DNA of 64,000 nucleotides, from contig VCMS01000084.1 in the NCBI GenBank assembly GCA_022539475.1, positions 62,001 through 126,000 of the forward strand, in the 5' to 3' direction. The notes beneath the pieces are model-generated. The model did no database searches, was not told where the DNA came from, and saw nothing but the letters and a program-made list of their open reading frames with translations. A program made the position numbers and the translations under genes. This stretch comes from Gracilaria domingensis (taxonomy: Eukaryota; Rhodophyta; Florideophyceae; Gracilariales; Gracilariaceae). Below are positions 29,132 through 39,883 of the stretch, piece by piece (the first letter of the stretch is position 1; each line of letters begins with the position of its first letter).

Positions 29132-30148
29132 TCAAGCAGAAAAGAGCTGTTGGCGGCGCACGGTGACACCGGTGCTGAGCTGCTTCTGCAGAGCGACGGT
29201 GCTCGCACGGCTGGAGAGGATGCGGCTGTTGCGGCGGCGCGTTTCGAGAGCGCGATTGCGCCAGTGGAAGGGTGCTGACGCGGAAGCGGAGGCTACTGCC
29301 GATGCTGGCGGCGGCTCCCCTTCCCAGGCGCACGCACTGCGCGACGTGCTGTTCGGGTGCGGCATCTCACGTGCAGGTGTGTGCAACGCCCATTCCCTCA
29401 CTCCGATTGCTGGCGCAGCTGGCCTGCAACGACACCCACCCGACGTGCACACGTGTTCCACCTCTTGGCTCGCGCGGCCGAAGCACATCTCGGCGCACGA
29501 CCCGAACGCAGCGCGCCCGCCGCACTCTGAAGCGCACACGCCGACCTGCGCGCGGCGCCGATCGCGCGGCACAAGCTGCGCGCGCCGCGCGCGAAGCAGC
29601 GCCTCGGCGGCGCGCCGCGCTCGTCGCGCGCCTGCGCGCCGCGCGCGCGCCCGCGGCGGCGGCACGCGGCGCGCGGCGCCGAACGCGCGCGCGCTCGCGG
29701 GCTGCGCCGGCGGCGCGGAGAAGAACGCGCCGGCGGCGCCGCCACGCTTGGCGCCGGCGCGGCCGTGACGGTGGTGCGGGTGGTGATGGCCGGCGGGCTC
29801 TGTAGGGCGCTCGTGCGTGCGGGAGGTGAGGGCGGCCGCGGGCGACGGGGTGGGTAGCGGGTCTGCGCCGCGATGCAGCGGCGCGCCGAGTGCGCGCAGC
29901 AGCTGTGTGCGCGGCGTGCGCGCCGGCGCGCCGTCGGCAGAGCGCAGGTCGGCGGCAGCGCGCGCCGGCGCTCGGGGCGCCGCGCCGGGGTGGACGCGCA
30001 GCAGCAGCAGGGACGGCGCGCTCTTCTTCTTGTTTGGCGCGCGTTCGACCGCAGCGCTTTGCCATGCTTCTTCGGATGGCGACTGCACAGGTACAGAACC
30101 CGCGCTGTAATGCGGGAGCTGCGCGCTTACACTGCCTGTATTGTGCAT
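29132..30148 (-). CDS. Possible GC-rich gene in repeat copy B (338 aa), doubtful
   Basis: The ATG at 30148 opens an uninterrupted frame in very GC-rich DNA. Its first 60 residues (HYSAGS..., SEEAWQSAAVERAPNKKKSAP) align with the minus-strand frame of repeat copy A (HYSAES..., AEEASRSAAVERAPPKKNAP), which suggests past coding. The remainder is Ala/Arg/Pro-rich low complexity and may be open only because of composition; the extreme end is more normal. No domain is recognised. Confidence 0.3.
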   Translation of the reverse strand: MHNTGSVSAQLPHYSAGSVPVQSPSEEAWQSAAVERAPNKKKSAPSLLLLRVHPGAAPRAPARAAADLRSADGAPARTPRTQLLRALGAPLHRGADPLPTPSPAAALTSRTHERPTEPAGHHHPHHRHGRAGAKRGGAAGAFFSAPPAQPASARAFGAARRVPPPRARARRAGARRARRAAEALLRARRAQLVPRDRRRAQVGVCASECGGRAAFGSCAEMCFGRASQEVEHVCTSGGCRCRPAAPAIGVREWALHTPAREMPHPNSTSRSACAWEGEPPPASAVASASASAPFHWRNRALETRRRNSRILSSRASTVALQKQLSTGVTVRRQQLFSA

Positions 30149-30480
30149 GCAATTACAAACTACTCTGCACTCGCTTCAATTGCAGTCCACGTGTGTGCGA
30201 GCAGCTCTGCGCGCACCGACGCGCGGCGCGCGCGTCGCACTCACGCGCATCGCACTCGTGCGCGCGCACGCGTCGAACTGCGCCTGGGCGAACGCGCGGC
30301 CCATCACCAAGCGGCTGCGCTCGCGTTATTCTCGCGGCCATAGCTGCCCATCAGCACTGTAATGCGCACTCGCGATTACATTATTCCAAGCCTTTTTACG
30401 ATTACAAATTATTTAGTATTCATCTGAATTTTCCCTGTGTCTTTTCCCTCTGTTCGATTTGTGTAAGAGTTAGCAAAGAT
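29480..30480. repeat. GC-rich repeat, copy B
   Basis: Diverged copy of 22395-23178. The recurring pair GCGCTGTAATGCG (30102-30114) and GCAATTACAAACTACTC (about 30149-30165) appears again as CACTGTAATGCGC (30355-30367) with ATTACAAATTATT after it, as in copy A. One copy lies upstream and one downstream of the first NB-ARC/WD40 gene. Confidence 0.7.
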
Positions 30481-31800
30481 TTGAAATCGATCACGTAAAC
30501 CATGGAAAACGTCTATGTGTGGTGTCGGGTAATTTGTCGAGTTTTGGGAGACAAGCGCAGGAGGTCACTGACCTCTGAATGCGGCTAACGAGTGGGAGTT
30601 CTCAACAGTTTTACATGTTCCATATCTATCCACGCAGGACACATAATTGGGCCAAGGCAGCTACGTTCGTGCCTTGCTGTGACAACTCCTACACGTGGAA
30701 GAAAGCGGGCATCGATGCGTTGACGGCTGAAGGGGAAGCGGGAGACGATTTTCAGCCCGCCGCGTGATCGATGTGCGCGCGAGCATCCGACATGCGTCCT
30801 GCGCTTCATGCAGAGTACTGGATGAAGCCTTCCTAACGCCTGCAAAAGAGCACCCCCTTCCTTGGCGCCCACGAAACAGCTCATGTCGTGGTAGTCACGT
30901 GTTTTGACAGCGCATATCAAGTGCCCTTGCTAACGAGTCCACGCACAGTTCATACAGCAAAGCGGAATCGGGCCCCACTGCGTTGTGGCGCTTTTGAGTG
31001 GCACAAATAAAGAGTGCATGTAAAGCCCCCACGTCCCGCTTACGAGTGCAGCACGCCCCCCAGTGACCCATACAATGCGGCAACACGGATGTCAGAAGAT
31101 GACAGAATTGCGATTAATTAGCCCGTTAGCACCTACTGCCTTGCAGTGCATGGTGGGCTTCAAAGACTGCAAGCATGACACAAGTATACCTTTTTAGCGC
31201 GAACCGTAGCACGGTCTCAAAGTCGGGGTCTGGAATCAACAATTGATCTCTGCCTCGTTAAGCGGGCCCTACATATGTACATTGCCACAGGCATGAAGCA
31301 TAACAGGAAACTGACGTAGCGGCGGGCGACGCATATGAGAACTCAGCGTTTAAATTCGTTCATCTGCAGGATAGAACAGGGTCATTTCTGGGTGCATGTT
31401 GCCCAACACATGGTCAATCGCTAATCGTTTTTGTGTAGCCATGCCGTCGCGACGGTAAGCAGGCATACTCGGTAAAGTTGACTTCTTAAACTTCTTCACG
31501 ATGGATACAGGTTTTGTTCCTTGCTCCTCTTTTACTTCCCGTATCTGTACCGTTTATTGTGGCATGGTATAGATAGTTCGTGCTCCATTCGAAGTGATTT
31601 GATCAGGGTGGGAGCCTCCCATACGCGTTCGCCCTTAGAGCAGGACGAGCAGATTACAAACGTCGGTGGCATCCCCTGCGATTCCTATCAATTCTCTGCT
31701 CAAAACAAGTTCCCCTTTTATGTGTAAGTAGTTGCGCTGAACACTTGTTGCTGCTCAGTATAGATCTCCAATCCAAGTCAAAACAGTCGTCCCCAACCAG
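30481..31800. other. Intergenic, no supported gene
   Basis: Two minus-strand frames (30585-30920 and 30895-31086) overlap and look faintly protein-like but have no recognisable domain. Confidence 0.35.
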
Positions 31801-31808
31801 TATAAAAG
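31801..31808 (+). promoter_or_regulatory. TATA box of the VWA gene
   Basis: TATAAAAG, 116 bp upstream of the ATG at 31917. Confidence 0.7.
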
Positions 31809-31916
31809 GGAGCGTAACACTTCAGAAAAAACAGATCGCCGGTATCAACTACTTTCTTCTTGCTATCCAAGAATTATTACCACATCGTTTATTCCCATCA
31901 CAAAGAATTTACGAAT

Positions 31917-33098
31917 ATGGCTGCTTCACGTGCCGTTCTTCTTTACGCTTCTTTTCTGCTCGCCGTTGCTTTCGCAGCTGATGAATCAATAATCCCCACT
32001 GCAAGGTGTCCACCAGGATGCGAAGCCGACGTTTCGGACGCATTTTCGAAATGCTCGCGATACTTTACAATTGGATGTACTCTCATTCCCTGCAGTAGCG
32101 GTGGATTCAAATGTGGAATTCATGCAGACGCGGATGTAGGAACTGTTCTGCCAGGCGGTGAGGTTGTGATTGATGGTCTGGACGTTTATGACTGGTTTAA
32201 ATTCCAGGTCAATTTGAACGCGTCGCACCCGTTACGGACCGATTTCTACCTTCTGAGCGATGCAACGGGTTCGATGAGTGAGGAAATCGCCGAAGTGAAG
32301 AGTAGGTTCAATGAAATTGTTGGTCTTTACGAACATATCACCGATGCGCATTTCGGAGTTGGGTATTATCGAGATGAGGCAGAGTCGGGTATGGACAACG
32401 GGTTCAAGAATGTGCAGGCGCTCACTGGTGATCGGAGAAGGGTGTACAACGCTATAAACTCACTAAGGGCAACTGGGGGTGGTGACGACGATGAAGCTAA
32501 TCTTGTAGCAATGCATAAAGTGGCAACGGATTCTAGCATCGGATGGAGGCACGATTCTCGCAAGATTCTGGTCTACTTTGGTGATTATCCGGGCCATGAG
32601 CCAACATGCGTTGAAGGCCGAACTATCACGAGAGACACGGTCATTAGGAAGCTGAAAGCGAAAGAGATTACTGTGGTGGCGGCCAGTTTTACTCCTGGTC
32701 TCGACGGAACGCCCATATCGTATGGGTGCTCTTCTGGAAGTGCTGGGGGTGGACAGGGCACTGAAATAGCGACGGATACGGGCGGAGCGTTGTTCCAGAA
32801 CGCCGATGTATCAGGATTCATTGACAGGCTTAAGGGTGCTGTTACGAATCTGAGAAGGAAGTATGATCTGGATGCTTCGGACTGCATGGGAAAGCTGACA
32901 GCATCGTCAGAGCCACCATTCCCTGTTTATCTTGAAGCACATGATTCAAAGGTTGTGGAGCAGTTTGTGCGTATCGAACCTGGTGTTTGTGCCGGAGGGG
33001 CAAACTTTGAGTGTGATCTGAGGTATACTGAAGGTGGGGCCAGTTTGCCGCCCACTCGTCTCAGAGTGGTCAACATTCGGGGTTGCCCGTCTGTTTGA
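31917..33098 (+). CDS. Secreted integrin-beta-like von Willebrand factor A domain protein (393 aa)
   Basis: The signal peptide (1-20, core VLLYASFLLAVAFA) is followed by a short Cys-containing segment (30-62) with PGCEAD and CSSGGFKCG. A VWA domain runs from about 107 to 320: strand DFYLLSDATGSMS with a MIDAS of DxTxS form (Asp115, Thr117, Ser119), then a GVGYYRDE strand, GGGDDDEAN (helix start), KILVYFGDYPGH, and EITVVAAS. It resembles integrin-beta-type VWA domains, which bind metal and ligands. A C-terminal beta-rich part with several Cys (330-393) ends it. There is no membrane span, so it is a secreted, not integral, protein. The gene is single-exon with a good TATA box and lies between the two NLR-like genes. 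An adhesion or matrix role is inference. Confidence 0.8.
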   Translation: MAASRAVLLYASFLLAVAFAADESIIPTARCPPGCEADVSDAFSKCSRYFTIGCTLIPCSSGGFKCGIHADADVGTVLPGGEVVIDGLDVYDWFKFQVNLNASHPLRTDFYLLSDATGSMSEEIAEVKSRFNEIVGLYEHITDAHFGVGYYRDEAESGMDNGFKNVQALTGDRRRVYNAINSLRATGGGDDDEANLVAMHKVATDSSIGWRHDSRKILVYFGDYPGHEPTCVEGRTITRDTVIRKLKAKEITVVAASFTPGLDGTPISYGCSSGSAGGGQGTEIATDTGGALFQNADVSGFIDRLKGAVTNLRRKYDLDASDCMGKLTASSEPPFPVYLEAHDSKVVEQFVRIEPGVCAGGANFECDLRYTEGGASLPPTRLRVVNIRGCPSV

Positions 33099-34951
33099 GA
33101 AGTCTCAATTTGTGCGTGGCGTTTGTTGGTTTGACGGCTATGCCTGCAATCTGAGTCTGTGATGAGTAAAGGAAATTCAAATATTTGAAAACTCGTTCGA
33201 TAATCAAAATTTTTCTATAGGTTTGAGACATTTGGTAATAACGAGCACCGCTCGCGGTGGGGATGCGGCCCGTCCCACGCGGCCCCTTGTCCTTAACAAT
33301 GTAACTCCTACCCCTGTATCGTCGTCGTCGGTCGGTTTGCCACGCAATTTTACGAATGTTTAACTCTTTCGAAATATTCTTCTAATTAATTAAAAAAGAC
33401 ATTTTCAATAATTGAAAGTCAAAACCCCTTATACGTGTGCAGAAAACTCTCTCCTGACATGAAAGCATTTTTTACTTTACGCTGGAGAGAGCGGGAAATG
33501 GCAAACTTTTCAGATTATTGACAGAAAATAAAATCATGTGTCAAACAGTTTTTATAAATTATATTATTAAAATTTCGTGAATCTGATACACGCGTAGCCG
33601 CACTGAAAATTACTTCCAGTAATACGGTATGTGCGACTGTGCGACCAACATGTACATGTACCTTGTGGTAGACGTCGAGAATCACGAAATGTCGACATTA
33701 CCTCTTCATCGAAAAGTAAAACGTCTCTCTCTGCGCCTGTCAACGCTTTTAGGTCGAGAAAGAAGGAAACTTCGCTCAAAGGTAGCATTCAAAAGTAAAG
33801 TATTCTGTTTTCATGTCAAAATGAGTATTATACCTACAAAAGCACGCCGTACTCCAGAACGCTATATAGCGACAAAAGCGTTGTAGAACGCGGTTTGTAG
33901 CCTCAAGGTTTTGCTGGTAAGATTGAGCTTCTAAAATTGCAAATGGGAACTCTAGTGCTACTTCTACTCATATTCAAAAATACCCATGCTTTACGTAAAA
34001 AACGTTCATCGTCTTCGAGAAAAAAACGAACTCACTAACCGATACTCCGGGAAACACAACTATTCCCGCTAATAAATACCGATTTGGCGAGGCAGAACGT
34101 CAATGTGCGTCTGTTTTGTAAACAAGGCAATATTTTGCAGAATACAAATTATACGTGTACCGTTTTTCTGTAATTATAGTGGGCGTCTGAAAATGCAAAT
34201 CCCATTTTCCATTTCGCATAACGTCACGATAAGAGTATTTTGGTGACAAAGCGCGTAGCCATACTTCGCACGTTGAACAACATGCGCAGCGAAATAATTT
34301 TCTGCACAATTTTCATTCTGGAGTCGAATGCCCCCCCCATCTGCATGAAACGCAGCCCGACCTCCTTTGGCCACAACAACTCTCTCTAGCCGAATATATT
34401 TTACACCAGGTGAAACTCGCAAACGGAAGAACAAATCGAAAGCTAGATGTTCTCGGTTGTGCGATGCAAGCTCATAACCGTTTGGTTTGCGCGTTGAGTT
34501 GCGGTTGTTTTCAGAACGTCGATACGAACCTTTTTACTATTTCGCAAAAAATGCGATTTGCGAATTGGTATTTCCGGAGATGCCCAGTTTGGCACAAATG
34601 TCTGACAGCTTTCTTTTTGTCTCATTCGCTATTTCCCGCTCTCTCCTGTCCACGAAATAATCAACCAAAGTCGATAGTACAGGTGTTGCTCCCTCATCGG
34701 ATGGATTCCTACACCATCGTCATAATAATCTCGCCCACGTATCTAACCTCCATTGTTGTTGGCTCATCTCATGATACCAGATCATCTCCTTACTTCACAG
34801 AGCAGCCTTTTCTACGCTTTTTTTTGAGGTCAACGCACCGTTGACATCGAATCTAATCACAGAGACCCACCTCCGTTCAGGCACAAACGGGCTTTCATTC
34901 AACGCGCCGGCAACTAACTAATCTTGTTCGGTTTCCCTTTGTGCGCTCACC
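33099..34951. other. Long intergenic region, A/T-rich on the left
   Basis: There are no supported genes. A short GC-rich island at about 33240-33345 includes a perfect small hairpin (CACCGC/GCGGTG) inside A/T-rich sequence. The region upstream of 34952 holds the promoter of the second NLR-like gene, without a clear TATA box. Confidence 0.4.
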
Positions 34952-37900
34952 ATGGTCGAACCCATTTCTGGAGCTGCGGTGGCTCGTGCTGTACCACCAA
35001 CAATTGCATTCTTTGAGGAGAAGTTGAAATCCCTTGTTCGGAGACATGATCTAGCTTCTGATAATCGCATCAACTTACGCCTCGCCCAGGAGCTGGTTAA
35101 CAAAATGATCCAATATGTCGATTACTGGCAGCAGCGAGATATGCACGAGTCGACGCGAATGCTTTTCGACGCCTTTAGAATAAGGTTGGACTCCGCACGC
35201 ATTGAATGCGCAGAATTATCGACGAAAGTTGGGAGCGATAACGCAATCAATCGAGTGCAGCGAAGAAAGGAGATGTTAGAGCGTATTGAAAAGCCAGTAC
35301 TGGACTTCTTTGAGTTTGCCAAAGGTATAGAGTTGGAGAACATGAAAGCGAACGACGCTGAAAAATCTCTCTCGAAGGGTGAATCAGTTTTTCTTCGAAG
35401 CGGAACCGTTCCCGTCAACCCACCACGTCTCACTCTGAAGTACAACTCTTTAGATTCGTGCGAGGGGAAACTCAAGGCGGAGGTTTTGAGACATTCACCA
35501 CATAAATTGTTGGCGGTTGTGGCTTCTGGTCGTGGAGGGATTGGAAAGAGCTGTGCAGTTCGCGGGTTGAACGATGATGAAGATATCAAGTTGAAGTTCC
35601 CAGACGGGGTGCAGTTCATTCGCCTCGGAAAAGATGCTAAGATGGATACTTTAATCCAAGAGATTGGGAAGATTGTGGAACGGACGGGAAACCGAAATCT
35701 CGGAAAGGAAATCCGTGGAGAGAAACAACTCCAAGGCGCTGTCAACAAGGCCACGGAGTGGTTTGCAGATCACAAGTGCCTTTTTCTTGTTGATGATGCG
35801 TGGAGCGGAGACGAATTTGAAGGTGGAACGTTCTACGTCCTGTCCGATATGATCAACGCGGGCAGTCGGCTTGTATACACGACAAGAGATCGTAATCTTG
35901 CTCGGGAGGCCGATAAGCGTATTGTTTTTTCGCCTAGGAAGGGGGGAGATGCCAAGGAAATGTTCCTTACTCACTCCGAGATGGATGCCTCGACGATTGA
36001 GAAGAAAAAGAATCTTGAAGCATTAGGGAAGATATTGAATATTTGTGGCGGTATACCTCTACTACTTGCTGTTACTGGTGCTGGCGTGCGTCAGTACTCT
36101 GAATATATGGAGGAGCAAGATGAGAAGAGACCCTCGAAAGAAGACGCACTAAGTTGGTATCATAGAGAACTGGAGAGTTTTCCGTATTTCCTTGCTTCCC
36201 ATACCTGCGAAGGATATGGGCCGACAAGAATGGTAATGGACGCCTCAATTTCTGTGTTGGAGCGTTCATGGACGCTCAAGGAGGCAAATGAAGAATTTCC
36301 AATGGGCATTCGAGATATGCTCCAGTCGCTATGCGTACTGGAGAAACAGCAAGAAGTACCAATATCTATGTTGCAACGGCTTTGGGGGCTTGATTGTAAG
36401 GAGAAAACCATGAAAGTTGTGAAAGCTCTCAGCAATGTTGCACTCGCGGACTTTATACTGAAAAGAGATGAACAGCAGAACCCTGTGCTTCGCGTACACG
36501 ATGATATCCTGGATGTGCTTCGCTATGACTCAAAAGATAGTAAGAGAGAATACATCAAGCAATTGTTGAACAACTATTTCTGTGGCGGGGATATTGAACT
36601 CTCTCCGTTACCGAACGCAGAATCTTCAAATGCTCTTCGCGCTGAAGAACAGAAGAATACCATTTGGTTGAAGCTGAGAAGATTCTTTTGCTGGAAATCG
36701 GGTGAGAGTGAATCAGAAAGTGTCATGGATGCATCTGTTGTAGAAGGTGCAATGGGACGCTGTGAAAGAGAATGGTGGACTGTGATGGACGATGATGAGT
36801 ATCTGGAGAGCAATCTATGTCGATTACTGAAGGAAGGTGGAGAATACGAAGAATTGGTTTGGCTATTGTTCAGACCGCCATGGATCATGCAGCGTCTAGT
36901 GGTAGACGGTATTTCTGCTGTTGAGAATGACATTTTCACTTGCAAAGCAGTGCTAGACCTTTCGGACAAGGATAGTAAGCAGAAGATGAAAGCACTGGAC
37001 GTAATAGCCCAAGCAGCGCGACTGAGTAACGATTCGGTCATTGAGAACCCATATGAGGTACGATTTCAGATGTATGGACGGCTGATAGGATACTCGGAGA
37101 AATGCGAGATTATTCGTACTTTTCTGGACGAGGTAGAGCAAAGCGCTGAAAACGCAGAGGGAGCTTGGGCTAAAGCCAGGAAAGGCTTCCTCACACCGGC
37201 AGGGGGAGCTATCATCGAGAGCATTGAAGTATATGGAAAGGTTCTGGGTATTCAAAAGAATGGGAAACAGCTCAGAATTCTTTGCAGCTTCACAGAAGTG
37301 ATGCAGATAGTTACATACAACTTGAAGTATGGCAGTCGAAACGTTGCTGAGATTGTGGGGAGATTCGGAGCAATATCAAACGACGGGAAAACAGTTGCTG
37401 CATGTGTAGATATTATTGGTTACGAGGGTTGGTATAATGTGAAGCTTTGGCATGCCGCGACCGGAATTGAGACTTGGTTAGGGAAACATATACCGTCGAT
37501 TAGCTGTATCACCTTCAGCGAGGATTCGAGACGTGTCGCATGTGGGCTTCATAACATTGGAAAAGTAATTGTGTGGGACTTGTACGGCAGTGAAGCACCT
37601 CTTGAACTCTTCACTGTGAAAGAATTTTCTCATGTCTCTTGTATTGCTGTGAGTTCGACTGCTGGAAAGATTGTTTGCGGAGCACATGAAGGGGTTGATG
37701 GCAAAATTTTCATCTGGGATGTAGAAAGCGGGGACGCTATTTGCGAGGCGATACCGTTGCCCAGAGATGACCTACGATGCGTCGCATTCAGTAAGGATGG
37801 CGATTTGATTGCTGGCGGATGCGATTGGGGTAGCATCCGTGCGTGGAATGCAGAGAATGGAGAATGTTTGAGCGTTGTTGAGGTAGGCAACTCGGATCCG

Positions 37901-38986
37901 GGGAGTAGAGTGGGTGTGAATAGTGTAGCATTTTCTGAAGGAGGGAAAAAGTTAGTGTGGGGCTTATCAAATGGAGCGTGCGGTGTGTCGGAGCTTGAGA
38001 GCGGAGAAACCGTGACCAGAGTGGGTGGTGAGGACATGGGAGTTACGTACGTGGGTGCAAGTGAAGACGGCTCCGTCCTATTCTGTGGGCTTGAAGAGGG
38101 AACGGTGCAAATGTGGGATGCAAGAGGGGAAGTCTCGGAAATTGAGCGCGGCGGTGAGCACGCGCATCAGGAGCCAATCTCGTGTACGGCCGTCAGCGCG
38201 GACGGAAGATGGATTGCTTCGGGGTCCTATGATGGGACGATTCGGCTTTGGAACGGCGAGACCGGCACGCTGCGGCCGGAGGTGCAGCGCGGGCACAGCT
38301 CTGTTGTGAATGACCTGTCGTTTAGCGAAGACGCGGGGTGGCTCGTGTCCTGCAGCAACGATTGCTCGATTCGACTGTGGGACGTGCGCAGTGCGCGCGA
38401 TGTCGGAGAAGAGCTGCACGGCCATTCGTCGCGGGTGAAATGTGTGGCAATGTGCGCGGACGGCTCGCGTGCCGTGTCTGGATGCGGACGCGGCGATGTT
38501 TGCGTCTGGGACACTCAGCGAGCGGCCGCCATTGGCAGGGCTTTACGAGTCCACACCCACCGGGTCGACAACGTCGCCATGTCTGCGGATGGTACGCGCG
38601 TGGCGTCGGCATCGTACCGAGAAGTTGCGGTTTGGAATGTGGGTTCGCAGGTGGTTACGCACCGCATCTCCGTTCCCGGCGCACCGGGATTTATTTCGCT
38701 GCGCACACCAAGTGCCATCGTTTGGGCTTTCGATTGGGAAACGGATCGGACCACGGCATACTTGTGCTCTTTGGAAGACTCCTCCTGTGTGCCGCATCCC
38801 GCGCCTCCGCTTTCTCCATATAGCTCACAGGAACTAATACTGGAATCGCGGGACCAAATTTTCTGGCTTGGCACAACCGACCGCCGCCACCACGGGTGTC
38901 GCCGATGTAAGTTCGGCTTCTTTTACTCGGATGGAACTCGTATTCAATTCTGTCAGATATTGTTTCACGTGGGTACAGCTCTTTGA
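34952..38986 (+). CDS. NLR-like protein: helical N-domain, NB-ARC, divergent WD40 repeats (1344 aa)
   Basis: It has the same architecture and nearly the same spacing as the 24570 gene. A helical N-terminal domain (1-150) is followed by linker GTVPVNPPRLTLKYN, Walker A GRGGIGKS (193-200), kinase-2 CLFLVDDAW (276-284), GSRLVYTTRDR, GIPL (367-370) and a VHDD motif near residue 513. About ten WD40 repeats follow (about 800-1250) that are well diverged from one another. A C-terminal tail (SLEDSSCVPHPAPPLS..., IFWLGTT..., CKFGFF) is also found in the pseudogene at 39.9-40.7 kb. The ATG is in a CACCATGG context. From about 38.1 kb to the end the DNA becomes markedly GC-richer than the first 3 kb of the gene, suggesting that the last four or so repeats and the tail have a separate history. 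It is presumably an intracellular sensor/switch. Confidence 0.9.
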   Translation: MVEPISGAAVARAVPPTIAFFEEKLKSLVRRHDLASDNRINLRLAQELVNKMIQYVDYWQQRDMHESTRMLFDAFRIRLDSARIECAELSTKVGSDNAINRVQRRKEMLERIEKPVLDFFEFAKGIELENMKANDAEKSLSKGESVFLRSGTVPVNPPRLTLKYNSLDSCEGKLKAEVLRHSPHKLLAVVASGRGGIGKSCAVRGLNDDEDIKLKFPDGVQFIRLGKDAKMDTLIQEIGKIVERTGNRNLGKEIRGEKQLQGAVNKATEWFADHKCLFLVDDAWSGDEFEGGTFYVLSDMINAGSRLVYTTRDRNLAREADKRIVFSPRKGGDAKEMFLTHSEMDASTIEKKKNLEALGKILNICGGIPLLLAVTGAGVRQYSEYMEEQDEKRPSKEDALSWYHRELESFPYFLASHTCEGYGPTRMVMDASISVLERSWTLKEANEEFPMGIRDMLQSLCVLEKQQEVPISMLQRLWGLDCKEKTMKVVKALSNVALADFILKRDEQQNPVLRVHDDILDVLRYDSKDSKREYIKQLLNNYFCGGDIELSPLPNAESSNALRAEEQKNTIWLKLRRFFCWKSGESESESVMDASVVEGAMGRCEREWWTVMDDDEYLESNLCRLLKEGGEYEELVWLLFRPPWIMQRLVVDGISAVENDIFTCKAVLDLSDKDSKQKMKALDVIAQAARLSNDSVIENPYEVRFQMYGRLIGYSEKCEIIRTFLDEVEQSAENAEGAWAKARKGFLTPAGGAIIESIEVYGKVLGIQKNGKQLRILCSFTEVMQIVTYNLKYGSRNVAEIVGRFGAISNDGKTVAACVDIIGYEGWYNVKLWHAATGIETWLGKHIPSISCITFSEDSRRVACGLHNIGKVIVWDLYGSEAPLELFTVKEFSHVSCIAVSSTAGKIVCGAHEGVDGKIFIWDVESGDAICEAIPLPRDDLRCVAFSKDGDLIAGGCDWGSIRAWNAENGECLSVVEVGNSDPGSRVGVNSVAFSEGGKKLVWGLSNGACGVSELESGETVTRVGGEDMGVTYVGASEDGSVLFCGLEEGTVQMWDARGEVSEIERGGEHAHQEPISCTAVSADGRWIASGSYDGTIRLWNGETGTLRPEVQRGHSSVVNDLSFSEDAGWLVSCSNDCSIRLWDVRSARDVGEELHGHSSRVKCVAMCADGSRAVSGCGRGDVCVWDTQRAAAIGRALRVHTHRVDNVAMSADGTRVASASYREVAVWNVGSQVVTHRISVPGAPGFISLRTPSAIVWAFDWETDRTTAYLCSLEDSSCVPHPAPPLSPYSSQELILESRDQIFWLGTTDRRHHGCRRCKFGFFYSDGTRIQFCQILFHVGTAL

Positions 38987-39357
38987 GCGATCCCTACTGT
39001 TTTGGTGTAGGAAAAGTGTCCTAGTAAGCTCTGTAAAACACTAGCTAAGTTACAAAGTAATCTAGCTACACGAGCATCTAGAAAACGCATCATGTCCCGA
39101 AAAAAAGCACAGGCGTGGGTGGGTGGGAGAAAAAGACAGATCTAAACAAATGCCTTCGTTGTAGTCCACGGGGTGTTGCGACGGATCGATGCTGGTCGAC
39201 CTTAGCTGCCCGCTGCCGCTCCGATGACATCCATAAGTACTGAGCGAGCAGCGGGAAGAAGCAGCACCTTGGTGAGTTTCAACATGGACCAAGTCATGTC
39301 GAAGACTCCCAAAAATGACTTGAACATGCCCTCTTGATCAAGGACATTGTAAAACCG
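38987..39357. other. Intergenic
   Basis: Nothing recognised. Confidence 0.4.
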
Positions 39358-39630
39358 ATGCAGTCGTCCACATTGAGCAAAAGTTATTCGCAGTGCACCT
39401 GCGGTAGTACAAACTGCTTCAATACGTTTGAGGGGAAGCCCTTCGCGAACAGCTCAGTATTGAAAATGCATCGCACCCAGCTAAACTGGAAGCCCCAGCC
39501 AGGATTGCAGTCTGTACTGGAAAATGAGCTCAGATGGGCAAGCTTACGGTTAATCCATCCTTCTAAAAGAGAAGAGCTCAGACCGCTATTGCAGCTCCCC
39601 GACAGACACTGGTCTTTCTATCGAAGCTGA
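39358..39630 (+). CDS. Possible small protein or exon with CxCGSxxC start (90 aa)
   Basis: ATG 39358 opens a frame with CTCGSTNCF near residue 17, then a helical stretch (LENELRWASLRLIHPSKREE) and ends RHWSFYRS. It reads like a real polypeptide rather than a composition artefact, possibly a zinc-binding fragment. No family is recognised and it may be one exon. Confidence 0.3.
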   Translation: MQSSTLSKSYSQCTCGSTNCFNTFEGKPFANSSVLKMHRTQLNWKPQPGLQSVLENELRWASLRLIHPSKREELRPLLQLPDRHWSFYRS

Positions 39631-39883
39631 TATCTGTGTGGTTCGCTCCGCTCTTTCTCTTGCAACTCAAGAGCTTTTCTTTATTTTGCGGCTATCGAAG
39701 CTTTACGACCATCTGGATGAAATGTGTGTTTGAGGGTAGCTGTATGATTAAGATGACACCAATTGAAGTCGACCTCTGGCACACTCTATTTCAGCCAGCT
39801 CTGTTGCACTCGTTCTGTTTTGGCTTTGTCTGGCCGTCCGTTTGTACACGCATGCTCTAAGGGGTATGGGGTGATACGACTCA

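Noticed and set aside
29132-29800. Membrane or enzyme domain in the Ala/Arg-rich part of the GC-rich ORF
   Set aside because: Low-complexity translation in every frame; no periodicity or motif.
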